Assembly (NCBI GenBank): GCA_029550985.1
Contig: JAKPGH010000020.1
Coordinates: 1-17,368, forward strand
DNA: 17,368 nucleotides
Origin: Bacillota bacterium
GTDB taxonomy: Bacteria > Bacillota > Clostridia > Oscillospirales > Ruminococcaceae
Direction: 5' to 3'
Part shown: positions 8,060 to 15,160 of the stretch, piece by piece
Numbering within the stretch: position 1 is the first letter of the stretch
Layout of the letters: every line of letters begins with the position of its first letter
Notes under the pieces: generated by a model
Told to the model about the DNA's origin: nothing
Database searches by the model: none
Seen by the model: only the letters and a program-made list of their open reading frames with translations
Position numbers and translations under genes: made by a program

Positions 8060-8088
8060 ATTATACTTGAGTCAACCACCCAATGCAA
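8060..8088 (-). promoter_or_regulatory. Putative lon promoter
   Basis: On the minus strand there is a perfect -10 TATAAT (8065-8060), with TTGCAT (8088-8083) 17 bases upstream as a weak -35 matching 3 of 6 consensus bases. The predicted transcription start, around 8053, would fall inside the hairpin arm at 8049-8057. The strength is therefore uncertain, but it is the best promoter candidate in the ybaK-lon gap. Confidence 0.45.
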
Positions 8089-8165
8089 GCAAAGATGGAT
8101 AAGTTAAAGAATCAGACATGGTTTACACATACTTTATTCTTATCCCATTGCCTCTTTTCGCCATT

Positions 8166-8639
8166 TTATAAGTCTTTGCAGACATCCACCCATCCCAGCG
8201 AAAGGGAATACTCCTCCAACTCCGGCAGGGTCAGCTCAATGGCGGAATTGCCGGTGCCACAGGCGGGGAAAACCGTTACAAAGCGTTTGAGGGAAACGTC
8301 AAGATAAACCGGCGTTCCTTCGGGCACTCCAAAGGGGCAAACGCCGCCGAACGCATGTCCCGTCAATCGCTCGGTGTCCTCCCCTTTCAGCATATGGGGC
8401 TTGAAGCCAAATCGGGCTTTAAACTTTTGATTGTCCAGCTTGGCGTCGCCAGCCACCACGATGATAAAGGCGCCTTCCCCTGTTTGGTCATACACGGCAA
8501 GGGTTTTGGCAATCCTTGCGGGAATGACTCCAAGAGCTGCAGCCGCCTCCTCGACGGTGGCGGTGGATGCCTCCGGGACGATGATGTCTCCATCCCTGCC
8601 AAACTTCGCCAGATGTTGTCTGGCCAATTCCATGGACAA
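8166..8639 (-). CDS. YbaK/ProX-type aminoacyl-tRNA deacylase domain protein
   Basis: A 157-residue single-domain protein of the YbaK/aminoacyl-tRNA-synthetase-associated family. These proteins hydrolyse mischarged tRNAs in trans, such as Cys- or Ala-tRNA(Pro). Visible family features are the RIAKTLAVYD strand, the central AFGGVCPFGVPEGTPVYLD and the C-terminal ACGTGNSAIEL loop. The exact amino-acid specificity cannot be read from this. Two starts are possible: TTG at 8639, with AGGGAAG about 9 bases upstream, or ATG at 8633, with the same site about 15 bases away. The longer form is listed because its spacing is better. It follows pncB by 23 bases and is likely in the same transcript. Confidence 0.88.
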   Translation of the reverse strand: MSMELARQHLAKFGRDGDIIVPEASTATVEEAAAALGVIPARIAKTLAVYDQTGEGAFIIVVAGDAKLDNQKFKARFGFKPHMLKGEDTERLTGHAFGGVCPFGVPEGTPVYLDVSLKRFVTVFPACGTGNSAIELTLPELEEYSLSLGWVDVCKDL

Positions 8640-8662
8640 GACGCGTCACTTCCCTATTAATG

Positions 8663-10120
8663 TTAATGGTAATTGTTTTGCAGCAGGAGCTTTTGCTTGG
8701 TTTCCCACAGCTTTTGGGAAAGGTCGACATAGTAGCGGTGCGGATGTTCAAACCGCTTGACCTCGTCCCAAAGCCTGTCGATTTGTTCCTGGCAGTACCT
8801 CTTAATTTCGGGCAGTTTAGGCAGATTGTAAACCAGTTTGCCCTGTAAGAAGATGGGCTCCAAAAGGCTGACCGCCTCAAAGTTGGAAACCGTTTTGCGC
8901 TTCCAAATGGCGTTGGGGTCAAAGATTTCAATGCTTTGAGAATCGTCCACCACTTCGTCGTAATGAGTGATGTAATCGGCAATAGCCTTTCCGGTTTCCC
9001 GGCTGAAGAAGCGGTAGGCTTTCTTAAAACCGGGGGTGGTGATTTTCTCCACCGATTCGCTTACCTTAATTTTCGGAATATAGCGGTCTCCGTCCTTCAA
9101 GGCAGCCAGTTTGTACACTCCTCCAAAGACAGGCTCCGATTTGCTGGTAATCAACTTTTCGCCCACGCCGAAGGAATCGACTTGAGCTCCCTGAATCAAC
9201 AGATCCCGTATGATGTATTCGTCCAAAGAGTTGGTGGCAACAATTTTGACATCGGGATAACCAGCCTCGTCCAGCATGGCTCTCGCTTTCTTGGAAAGGT
9301 AGGCAATATCTCCCGAGTCAATCCGCACGGCTTTGGGACGGTAGCCCATAGGGGTCAGCACCTCGTTAAACACCCGAATGGCGTTGGGAATGCCGGACGA
9401 GATGACGTTGTAGGTGTCTACCAGCAAAGTGCAATCCTGGGGATAAAGCTGCGCGTAGGTTTTAAAAGCCTCGTATTCGCTGTCGAAAATCTGCACCCAG
9501 CTGTGGGCCATGGTACCGGAAGCCGGCACGCCGAACTCCCGGTCCACCAACGTGCAGGAGGTGGAAACGCAGCCGCCAATATAGGCAGCTCTGGCACCGT
9601 AAACAGCCGCGTCATATCCTTGGGCGCGGCGGGCGCCGAATTCCATAATGGGGCGCCCCTGAGCCGCTCTCAAAATCCGGTTGGTCTTGGTGGCAATCAA
9701 ACTTTGATGATTGAGAGTGAGCAGGAGCATGGTTTCGATGAGTTGGGCCTGGATAATCGGACCTCTGACCACCACTACCGGCTCGCCGGGGAAAATGGGA
9801 GTGCCTTCTCGGAAGGCCCAGACATCGCAGGCAAATTCAAAATTCCGCAGATAGTTCAAAAAAGCCTCATCGAAGATTTTCTTTTCCCGCAGATATTCAA
9901 TGTCTTCTTCGGTAAAGCGCATATTGAGCAGGTATTCCACCAGCTGCTCTAAGCCGGCAAAGATGGCAAAACCACCGTTATCGGGGATATTGCGGAAAAA
10001 CATGTCAAAGACAGCCACCCTATCCCCAAGGCCGTTGACCAAATAGCCATTGGACATGGTCAACTCATAAAAATCCACCAACATGGTGAGATTGCGCCGC
10101 TCACTCCAATTTGTTGCCAT
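8663..10120 (-). CDS. pncB: Nicotinate phosphoribosyltransferase
   Basis: A 485-residue enzyme that joins nicotinate to PRPP in an ATP-assisted reaction, giving nicotinate mononucleotide for NAD salvage (Preiss-Handler pathway). Family signatures are the N-terminal LLVDFYELTM-like segment (MLVDFYELTMSNGY, residues 13-26), FGARRAQGYDAA (161 onward), TMAHSWVQIF with the candidate phosphohistidine (His206), and VRIDSGDIAYL, which binds the ribose-phosphate part. Length fits the Gram-positive form, which is longer than the E. coli enzyme. The ATG at 10120 has a GAGG about 12 bases upstream, so the site is only moderate. It lies 26 bases after pfkA and before the YbaK-like gene. Confidence 0.96.
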   Translation of the reverse strand: MATNWSERRNLTMLVDFYELTMSNGYLVNGLGDRVAVFDMFFRNIPDNGGFAIFAGLEQLVEYLLNMRFTEEDIEYLREKKIFDEAFLNYLRNFEFACDVWAFREGTPIFPGEPVVVVRGPIIQAQLIETMLLLTLNHQSLIATKTNRILRAAQGRPIMEFGARRAQGYDAAVYGARAAYIGGCVSTSCTLVDREFGVPASGTMAHSWVQIFDSEYEAFKTYAQLYPQDCTLLVDTYNVISSGIPNAIRVFNEVLTPMGYRPKAVRIDSGDIAYLSKKARAMLDEAGYPDVKIVATNSLDEYIIRDLLIQGAQVDSFGVGEKLITSKSEPVFGGVYKLAALKDGDRYIPKIKVSESVEKITTPGFKKAYRFFSRETGKAIADYITHYDEVVDDSQSIEIFDPNAIWKRKTVSNFEAVSLLEPIFLQGKLVYNLPKLPEIKRYCQEQIDRLWDEVKRFEHPHRYYVDLSQKLWETKQKLLLQNNYH

Positions 10121-10146
10121 TTTTAACTTCAGCCTCTTTTCCGCTG

Positions 10147-11142
10147 TCAGCTAATTTCGTTAATCGTTCGAAGAAGCTCCAAATCGGGCGTTCTGGTCAT
10201 ATTCAAAGCTTCCATAATATCAAAGTCCATTATCTTATTGTCCCGCATGACTACCACCCGGTTTCCAATGCCGTTTTTCAGCAGTTTGACGGCATAGTTG
10301 CCCATCATGGAACCCACGTAGCGGTCCTTGGCGGAAGGCTTTCCTCCCCGCTGAATATAGCCTATAACCGTGGCACGGGTTTCGACCCCTGTTTTTTCTT
10401 CAATATACCGCGCCAACTGGAAGGCGTCCATCTTGCGGTCTTTGGCCCGCTCGCCGGTTACCCCTTCGGAAACAATGATGATAAAATGGGTCTTCCCTTT
10501 GCGCATTGCCTCGTCCATTTTGACAAGAACATCCTTCTCCAGGTCATGGGGAACCTCGGCAATCATAACCGCTTCGGCGCCGCAGCCGAGAGCCGCGTGA
10601 AGGGCAATGTCTCCGCAGGCGTTTCCCATCACCTCGACAATGGAACAGCGATTGTGCGATTGAGAGGTATCCCGAAGCTTGTCCACAATCTCCACCACAG
10701 TGTTTACGGCGGTGTCAAAACCAATGGTGTAATCGGTGCAGGGGATGTCGTTGTCAATGGTGCCGGGAATGCCGATACAGGGAATGCCTTTGAGGGAAAG
10801 GTCCCTGGCTCCACGGAAGGAACCATCTCCTCCGATTACCACCAGGCCGTCGATGCCCATTTCAATGCAGTTTTGCTTGGCTCGTTCTACTCCGGCGTCC
10901 TCTCTGAATTCGGCGCAACGAGCGCTGTGCAGGATGGTGCCGCCAGACTGCAAGGTTCCGCTTACGCTGCGCAGAGGCATATCAATGGCGTTCTTTTCCA
11001 GAAGCCCTTTATATCCCTTTAAAATGCCTTTGACATTTAATCCGTAATAATGAGCGGTGCGCACCACCGCACGAATCGCGGCATTCATGCCAGGTGCGTC
11101 TCCACCGCTGGTCAATACGCCTATGGTCTTAATTTCTTTCAT
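10147..11142 (-). CDS. pfkA: ATP-dependent 6-phosphofructokinase
   Basis: A 331-residue group A phosphofructokinase that converts fructose 6-phosphate and ATP to fructose 1,6-bisphosphate, the committing step of glycolysis. Key motifs are the ATP-loop TSGGDAPGMN (11-20), GGDGS (104-108) and the catalytic PGTIDND (126-132, Asp130). The glycine in GGDGS and the glycine (not lysine) in PGTIDND indicate ATP rather than pyrophosphate as phosphoryl donor. The ending ATVIGYIQRGGKPSA is also typical. The ATG at 11142 has AGGAGG 6 bases upstream. It is followed by pncB; many clostridia pair pfkA with pyruvate kinase, which is absent here. Confidence 0.97.
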   Translation of the reverse strand: MKEIKTIGVLTSGGDAPGMNAAIRAVVRTAHYYGLNVKGILKGYKGLLEKNAIDMPLRSVSGTLQSGGTILHSARCAEFREDAGVERAKQNCIEMGIDGLVVIGGDGSFRGARDLSLKGIPCIGIPGTIDNDIPCTDYTIGFDTAVNTVVEIVDKLRDTSQSHNRCSIVEVMGNACGDIALHAALGCGAEAVMIAEVPHDLEKDVLVKMDEAMRKGKTHFIIIVSEGVTGERAKDRKMDAFQLARYIEEKTGVETRATVIGYIQRGGKPSAKDRYVGSMMGNYAVKLLKNGIGNRVVVMRDNKIMDFDIMEALNMTRTPDLELLRTINEIS

Positions 11143-11222
11143 TGGTAACCTCCTGAATCATCGCCTGAAAAAATGCCTGGATCTTCGCCATTCCCTCTTG
11201 CAAGGAAAGTGCTTTCATTTCG

Positions 11223-11251
11223 ATTATACCCAACTTTTCGACAGGAAGCAA
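11223..11251 (-). promoter_or_regulatory. Possible promoter upstream of pfkA
   Basis: On the minus strand there is a perfect -10 TATAAT (11228-11223), with TTGCTT (11251-11246) 17 bases upstream as a weak -35. It lies between the HD-domain gene and pfkA and would separate glycolysis and NAD salvage from the potassium operon. No convincing terminator was found after the HD gene, so readthrough from the trkA promoter is also possible. Confidence 0.4.
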
Positions 11252-11296
11252 TGTCACGTCCGGTGAATTTTAACCACTCAAAGCAAAATGCTTGTG

Positions 11297-11887
11297 CTAT
11301 TTGTCCAGTTTCCCTTCCAAAAAGTAGGTGGCCTCCATGTCTGCCACATTGAGGGCAAATGCCAAAGGAAAGCGCTCGAACGCCTCCCCTATGCTCCGCT
11401 TGTCCTCAATGCCGGAAAATCCCATGTGATACCGAATGGCAAAAGCTTCTTCCCTGGTCAATCTCATAAAGCCGCTGATGATGTAGACGGATTTTTCCCC
11501 GTGACCGTAAGGCAAACGGTCTTCATATTCATAAGACGGCACCTGTTGCCAGACACCGTTTTCGTCTTTTACGTTGCGATACCCGGGGCGGTATGTATTG
11601 ACCTTGCACACATCGTGGAGCAGGCCGCAGATGGCAACCGACTCCGGCGAGTAGCGCATGCCGTACACCTCCCGGACCCGTTCCCGCTCCAGATAGGCGG
11701 TCAGACAATCGTAGACATTGAGGCTGTGCTCCACCAAGCCCCCGGGATAGGACCCGTGATACCGCAGCGAAGCGGGAGCGGTAAAAAAGTCGCTGGAAGG
11801 CCCGGCCAGGTATTCCAGCAGCTTGTCGGCTCCTTCTCTTTTAATCTGCTCCTGAAAGATGGAGATAAAGCGTTCTTTATGATTCAC
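11297..11887 (-). CDS. HD-domain hydrolase, phage/Firmicutes type, substrate unknown
   Basis: About 196 residues with a metal-binding HD domain. The likely metal ligands are His54 (GLVEHSLNVY), His91-Asp92 (LLHDVCK) and Asp183 (NVADMEA), with further histidines at 129 (YGHGEKS) and 154 (RYHMG). As I recall, similar stand-alone HD proteins are common in Firmicutes chromosomes and phages; phosphohydrolase activity on a nucleotide or nucleic acid is expected but the substrate is unknown. I chose the GTG at 11887: AGGAGG sits 6 bases upstream of it, whereas it directly abuts the ATG at 11893, leaving no spacer. It starts 12 bases after the DUF503 stop. Confidence 0.85.
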   Translation of the reverse strand: MNHKERFISIFQEQIKREGADKLLEYLAGPSSDFFTAPASLRYHGSYPGGLVEHSLNVYDCLTAYLERERVREVYGMRYSPESVAICGLLHDVCKVNTYRPGYRNVKDENGVWQQVPSYEYEDRLPYGHGEKSVYIISGFMRLTREEAFAIRYHMGFSGIEDKRSIGEAFERFPLAFALNVADMEATYFLEGKLDK

Positions 11888-11899
11888 CAGCATCCTCCT

Positions 11900-12181
11900 T
11901 TACAGGATGTTCCGCTGAATATCCACAAGCTCGGCCGGACAGTTGTTTTCCAGCCAAGTAAGAAGATGGTCCAACACACTGTCGATTTGAGAGGTGGACG
12001 AAGCCACGTAGGCAACGCCAAGCACGGCAGTGCGGTGGACGTCCTGACTATCTATTTCGGCTACCGAAACGCAAAATTTACTGTGCAGCTTGGCGCAGAT
12101 GCTTTTGACCACCATGCGCTTGTCCTTCAGCGAATTGGCCCAAGGCAGATGAAAGGTCAACTTCAGCGTTCCAACCAACAT
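11900..12181 (-). CDS. DUF503 / YlxP-family protein
   Basis: A small protein of 93 residues. The pattern NSLKDKRMVVKSI near the N terminus and FCVSVAEIDSQD in the middle match the DUF503 (YlxP) family, which has a compact alpha/beta fold. YlxP genes usually lie between infB and rbfA, and the Bacillus protein has been linked to ribosome or translation functions, but its biochemical role is unsettled. Here it sits 5 bases after trkH and before the HD hydrolase, an unexpected location. The ATG at 12181 has GAGGACGG about 10 bases upstream, inside the end of trkH. Confidence 0.9.
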   Translation of the reverse strand: MLVGTLKLTFHLPWANSLKDKRMVVKSICAKLHSKFCVSVAEIDSQDVHRTAVLGVAYVASSTSQIDSVLDHLLTWLENNCPAELVDIQRNIL

Positions 12182-12186
12182 AATTT

Positions 12187-13638
12187 TTATACCGTCCTCC
12201 AGGTACGAGGAGAAATCAGCAGCAGCAGAGGATACAGCTCCAGTCTGCCCAGCAGCATATTAAAGGCAAGAACCCCTTTGCTCAGCGGGGAAAAATCGGC
12301 ATAATTGCCGCCGGGCCCCACCTTGCCTAGGGCTGCCCCCACATTGTTGAGACAGGAAGCTACCGCCGACACTGTGGTTTCAACGTCCATATTATCGAGG
12401 GATACGATAAACAGTGAGCTAAAAAATAGGAATATGCAAAGGCAAAAATATACGCAAACTCCGTGCACTAAACCTTTATCCACCGCCTTACCGTCCAGCT
12501 TGACAATCTCCACCGAACGGGGATGAATGATTTGAAAGAGAGCCCGCCTGATTTCCTTCCATACAATTACAATTCGAGAAATTTTCAAGCCTCCTGCCGT
12601 AGAGCCGGAACAGCCCCCGAAAAACATAAGAGCCAGAAGAATCATGCGGCTAAAGAGGGGCCAATTCATTTGGGTTATGCTGAAAAAGCCGGTAGTGGTG
12701 ATGTAGGAACACACCTGGAAGGCAGCGTACCGCAGGGATTGGCCTACGGTTGGATAAGTAGTTCCAGTTAAGTTTATGGTAATTAAGGCAATGGCAGCCA
12801 CCACCACGCCAAAATACACTCGCAATTCTTCGTTTTTCAAAGCTCCTGTCAGGCGGCGGATGAAGAGCAGATAAAAAATATTGAAGTTGATGCCGAACAA
12901 AAACATGAATACGGCAACCACAATTTCACAGTAAAGGCTGTTGAATCCGGCAATGGAGGCGTTCATGGACGAAAAACCGCCGGTGCTAGCCGTACCCATG
13001 GCAGTGATGATGCTGTGAAAAGGAGACATTCCCCCCGCCAATAACAGCAAAATCTCAACTACAGTGAGTACCAGGTAAATCACATAAAGCAGCATAGAAG
13101 TCTGATGCATTTTAGGCACCAGCTTGCCTGGGTCATGGCCAGGAGATTCCGCTTTGAGCAGATGAAGCGCCCGGTCTCCCGCCACCGCAGGAATGATGGC
13201 CATTAAAAAGATCAGCACTCCCATACCGCCGATCCAATGGGTAAAGCTACGCCACAACAGGATGCCTGGAGACAGGCTTTCCACATCCCTCAGGATGGAA
13301 GCTCCCGTGGTGGTAAAACCCGACACAGTTTCAAATAAGCAATCAATAAATGAGGGAATGGCACCGCTGAAATAAAAGGGCAACGCCCCGAAAAACGACA
13401 GCGCCAACCAACTCACCGCCACTATAATGAAGCCTTCCTTGGCGTATAGCTTGGTGGTGGAAGCTTTGAGCCTTCCAAGGGGGATGCCCACTGCCATCAA
13501 CATCAGGATGGTGAACACAAAGCCACGGGCTTCTATCAAATCGCCGTTCACCAGGGACACCAACAGAGGCAACAACATAAAAGCGGCAAGGAGAGAAAGC
13601 ACCTTACCCAAATATTGAAGAATTAGTTTGTGGTTCAT
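12187..13638 (-). CDS. trkH: TrkH-family potassium uptake protein
   Basis: The membrane channel subunit of a Trk/Ktr potassium uptake system, 483 residues with about ten hydrophobic segments. The four pseudo-repeated selectivity loops are recognisable: TTTGA (109-113), TASTGGF (216-222), TTTGF (314-318) and LNNVGAA (430-436). The conserved GRLELYP near the C terminus is also present. Length matches TrkH rather than the shorter KtrB, and the family-typical ending PRTWR is intact. The ATG at 13638 has a modest GGGAG about 11 bases upstream. It follows trkA by 39 bases and should form the complex with it. Confidence 0.96.
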   Translation of the reverse strand: MNHKLILQYLGKVLSLLAAFMLLPLLVSLVNGDLIEARGFVFTILMLMAVGIPLGRLKASTTKLYAKEGFIIVAVSWLALSFFGALPFYFSGAIPSFIDCLFETVSGFTTTGASILRDVESLSPGILLWRSFTHWIGGMGVLIFLMAIIPAVAGDRALHLLKAESPGHDPGKLVPKMHQTSMLLYVIYLVLTVVEILLLLAGGMSPFHSIITAMGTASTGGFSSMNASIAGFNSLYCEIVVAVFMFLFGINFNIFYLLFIRRLTGALKNEELRVYFGVVVAAIALITINLTGTTYPTVGQSLRYAAFQVCSYITTTGFFSITQMNWPLFSRMILLALMFFGGCSGSTAGGLKISRIVIVWKEIRRALFQIIHPRSVEIVKLDGKAVDKGLVHGVCVYFCLCIFLFFSSLFIVSLDNMDVETTVSAVASCLNNVGAALGKVGPGGNYADFSPLSKGVLAFNMLLGRLELYPLLLLISPRTWRTV

Positions 13639-13654
13639 ATGTGATAACGCTCCC

Positions 13655-13670
13655 GGAGAACCATTTCTCC
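13655..13670. repeat. Small hairpin between trkA and trkH
   Basis: A perfect 6-bp inverted repeat, GGAGAA and TTCTCC, with a 4-base loop, in the 39-base trkA-trkH gap. The T-rich tail of a terminator is missing, so it may only shape mRNA stability or modulate trkH translation. Confidence 0.3.
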
Positions 13671-13677
13671 ATCATGT

Positions 13678-15039
13678 TCAATCGCGGAATATGTCGTTGA
13701 GGTCGGTCAAACGGTGCTCGCTGGTCACCACAATAACGCTGTCGCCCTTTCGGATGATATCCTGACCGTGGGGAATAATAACTTTTCCGTCCCGTACAAT
13801 GACAGCAATGAGGAGGTTTTCCTTCAAACGCAAATTCTTTAACGGAGTATCCAAATGTCTCGTCTTTTCGGTGGCGACAAACTCTGCGGCTTCGGCATTG
13901 CCGTCCAGAATTTTGTGCAGGGTTATAATATTGGAACCTTCGGCATTGCTCATGGCACGCACGTATTGGACAATTTGACTGGTTGTGGTGCTTTTGGGGT
14001 TGACCACCGTGTCAATCCCCATTCTGGAAATCAGGGGCATATATTTGAAACGCGCGGTCTTGGTGATAATTTTCGGAATGCCTTTGTGGGATGCCACCAT
14101 CGACATAATCAGGTTTTCCTCATCCATGCCGGTGAGGGCGATAAAGGCGTCCATCTGGTCCATGCCTTCGCTTTCCAGCAGCTCGATATCGGAACCGTCC
14201 CCGTGGATAACCGTAACCTTTGGCAGCAGTTCGCACAGTTCGTCGCAGCGGTCCCGGTTCTTTTCGACAATTTTAATATCAATGCCCCGGTCCTCCAGCA
14301 GCATGTGGCAGAGATAATAGCAGATTCTACCGCCGCCCACAATCATAATTCTGCGAATGGGCATTCCGTCTTCCCCAATGGAGTGCAAAAATTTCGTGAT
14401 ATCCCCGGTGGTTCCGGTTATGTGGATGTGATCCCCCGGCAACAGCTGAAAATCGCCTCCGGGAATATGCACCTGATTGTCCCGGTCCACGGCGCAGATC
14501 AGCACCTGCGTATTGGTGGCGGCAGGCAGTTCCATCAGCTTTTTATGGGCAATGGGAGAGTTTTGGCTGATTTTAAACTCAATCAGCTCCACCCGCCCTT
14601 TGGAAAAGGTTTCGATTTTCAGGGCCGGGGAAAACTTGATGACCCGGGCAATTTCCCTTGCCGTCTCCAACTCGGGATTGACCGTCATGGAAAGGCCGAA
14701 CTGCTCCTTGAGAGTCTGAAGTTGGGACATATACTCCGGATTGCGGATGCGGGCGATGGTGTGCTTTGCGCCCAGATTTTTGGCAGTCAGACAACAGAGC
14801 ATATTCATTTCGTCCGCCGAGGTGGCGGCAATCAGCACGTCACAGTCCGGTACTCCAGCCTGGTTCTGCACAGCAATGCTGGCCCCATTCCCCAGCACGC
14901 CCATGACGTCCAATGTTTCCTGGGTGTGCATCAGAGCCTCGGCGTTTTTGTCGATGACGGTAATGTTATACCCTTCTTTACAAAGTTGCTCGGCAAGACT
15001 ATATCCTACTTTGCCGTCTCCTACAATCACAATGTTCAT
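13678..15039 (-). CDS. trkA: Trk system potassium uptake protein TrkA
   Basis: The cytoplasmic gating subunit (453 aa) that binds NAD(H) or other nucleotides and controls TrkH. It has the duplicated RCK architecture: the first TrkA-N domain begins MNIVIVGDGKVG (GxGxxG at 7-12), followed by a TrkA-C domain. A second TrkA-N begins RIMIVGGGRIC (235-240), followed by a second TrkA-C domain ending with GDSVIVVTSEHR. In the second Rossmann motif the last glycine is a cysteine, so nucleotide binding there may differ. I chose the ATG at 15039, with AAGGGG 6 bases upstream. The in-frame ATG at 15084 lies in the leader hairpin loop and has no ribosome binding site. Confidence 0.96.
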   Translation of the reverse strand: MNIVIVGDGKVGYSLAEQLCKEGYNITVIDKNAEALMHTQETLDVMGVLGNGASIAVQNQAGVPDCDVLIAATSADEMNMLCCLTAKNLGAKHTIARIRNPEYMSQLQTLKEQFGLSMTVNPELETAREIARVIKFSPALKIETFSKGRVELIEFKISQNSPIAHKKLMELPAATNTQVLICAVDRDNQVHIPGGDFQLLPGDHIHITGTTGDITKFLHSIGEDGMPIRRIMIVGGGRICYYLCHMLLEDRGIDIKIVEKNRDRCDELCELLPKVTVIHGDGSDIELLESEGMDQMDAFIALTGMDEENLIMSMVASHKGIPKIITKTARFKYMPLISRMGIDTVVNPKSTTTSQIVQYVRAMSNAEGSNIITLHKILDGNAEAAEFVATEKTRHLDTPLKNLRLKENLLIAVIVRDGKVIIPHGQDIIRKGDSVIVVTSEHRLTDLNDIFRD

Positions 15040-15066
15040 ACTAAGCCCCTTGCAGCAAATCAGTGA

Positions 15067-15102
15067 TGCAACCCTCCCAGCCATTTACGCAGGAGGGTTG
15101 CA
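15067..15102. repeat. Stem-loop in the trkA leader
   Basis: A perfect 11-bp inverted repeat, TGCAACCCTCC (15067-15077) and its complement (15092-15102), with a 14-base loop. It lies directly after the trkA promoter, so it would be the first structure of the trkA mRNA, starting about two bases from the predicted 5' end. On the plus strand it is followed by ATTTTCC, but no plus-strand gene needs a terminator here. Confidence 0.75.
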
Positions 15103-15110
15103 ATTTTCCA

Positions 15111-15139
15111 ATTATAGCAAGTTTATATCGGGGATTCAA
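15111..15139 (-). promoter_or_regulatory. Promoter of the trkA-trkH cluster
   Basis: On the minus strand there is a -35 TTGAAT (15139-15134), a 17-base spacer and a perfect -10 TATAAT (15116-15111). The -10 is preceded by TGC, the extended -10 element. The predicted start is near 15104. It lies just beyond the aminopeptidase stop and about 70 bases before the trkA ATG, and would drive trkA, trkH, DUF503 and the HD hydrolase. Confidence 0.7.
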
Positions 15140-15160
15140 GGTGCTGCTGCAAAATAATGG

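Noticed and set aside
8066..8085. GGTTGACT upstream of lon as a CtsR-type heat-shock operator
   Set aside because: CtsR needs a tandem GGTCAAA-type repeat; only a single loose match is present.
11281..11300. AAGCA/TGCTT hairpin after the HD gene as a terminator
   Set aside because: The stem is only 5 bp, A/T-rich and lacks a clear U-run; it is too weak to call.
15039..15084. Upstream ATG at 15084 as the trkA start
   Set aside because: It lies in the loop of the leader hairpin, has no ribosome binding site, and adds 15 residues before the Rossmann strand that normally starts TrkA.
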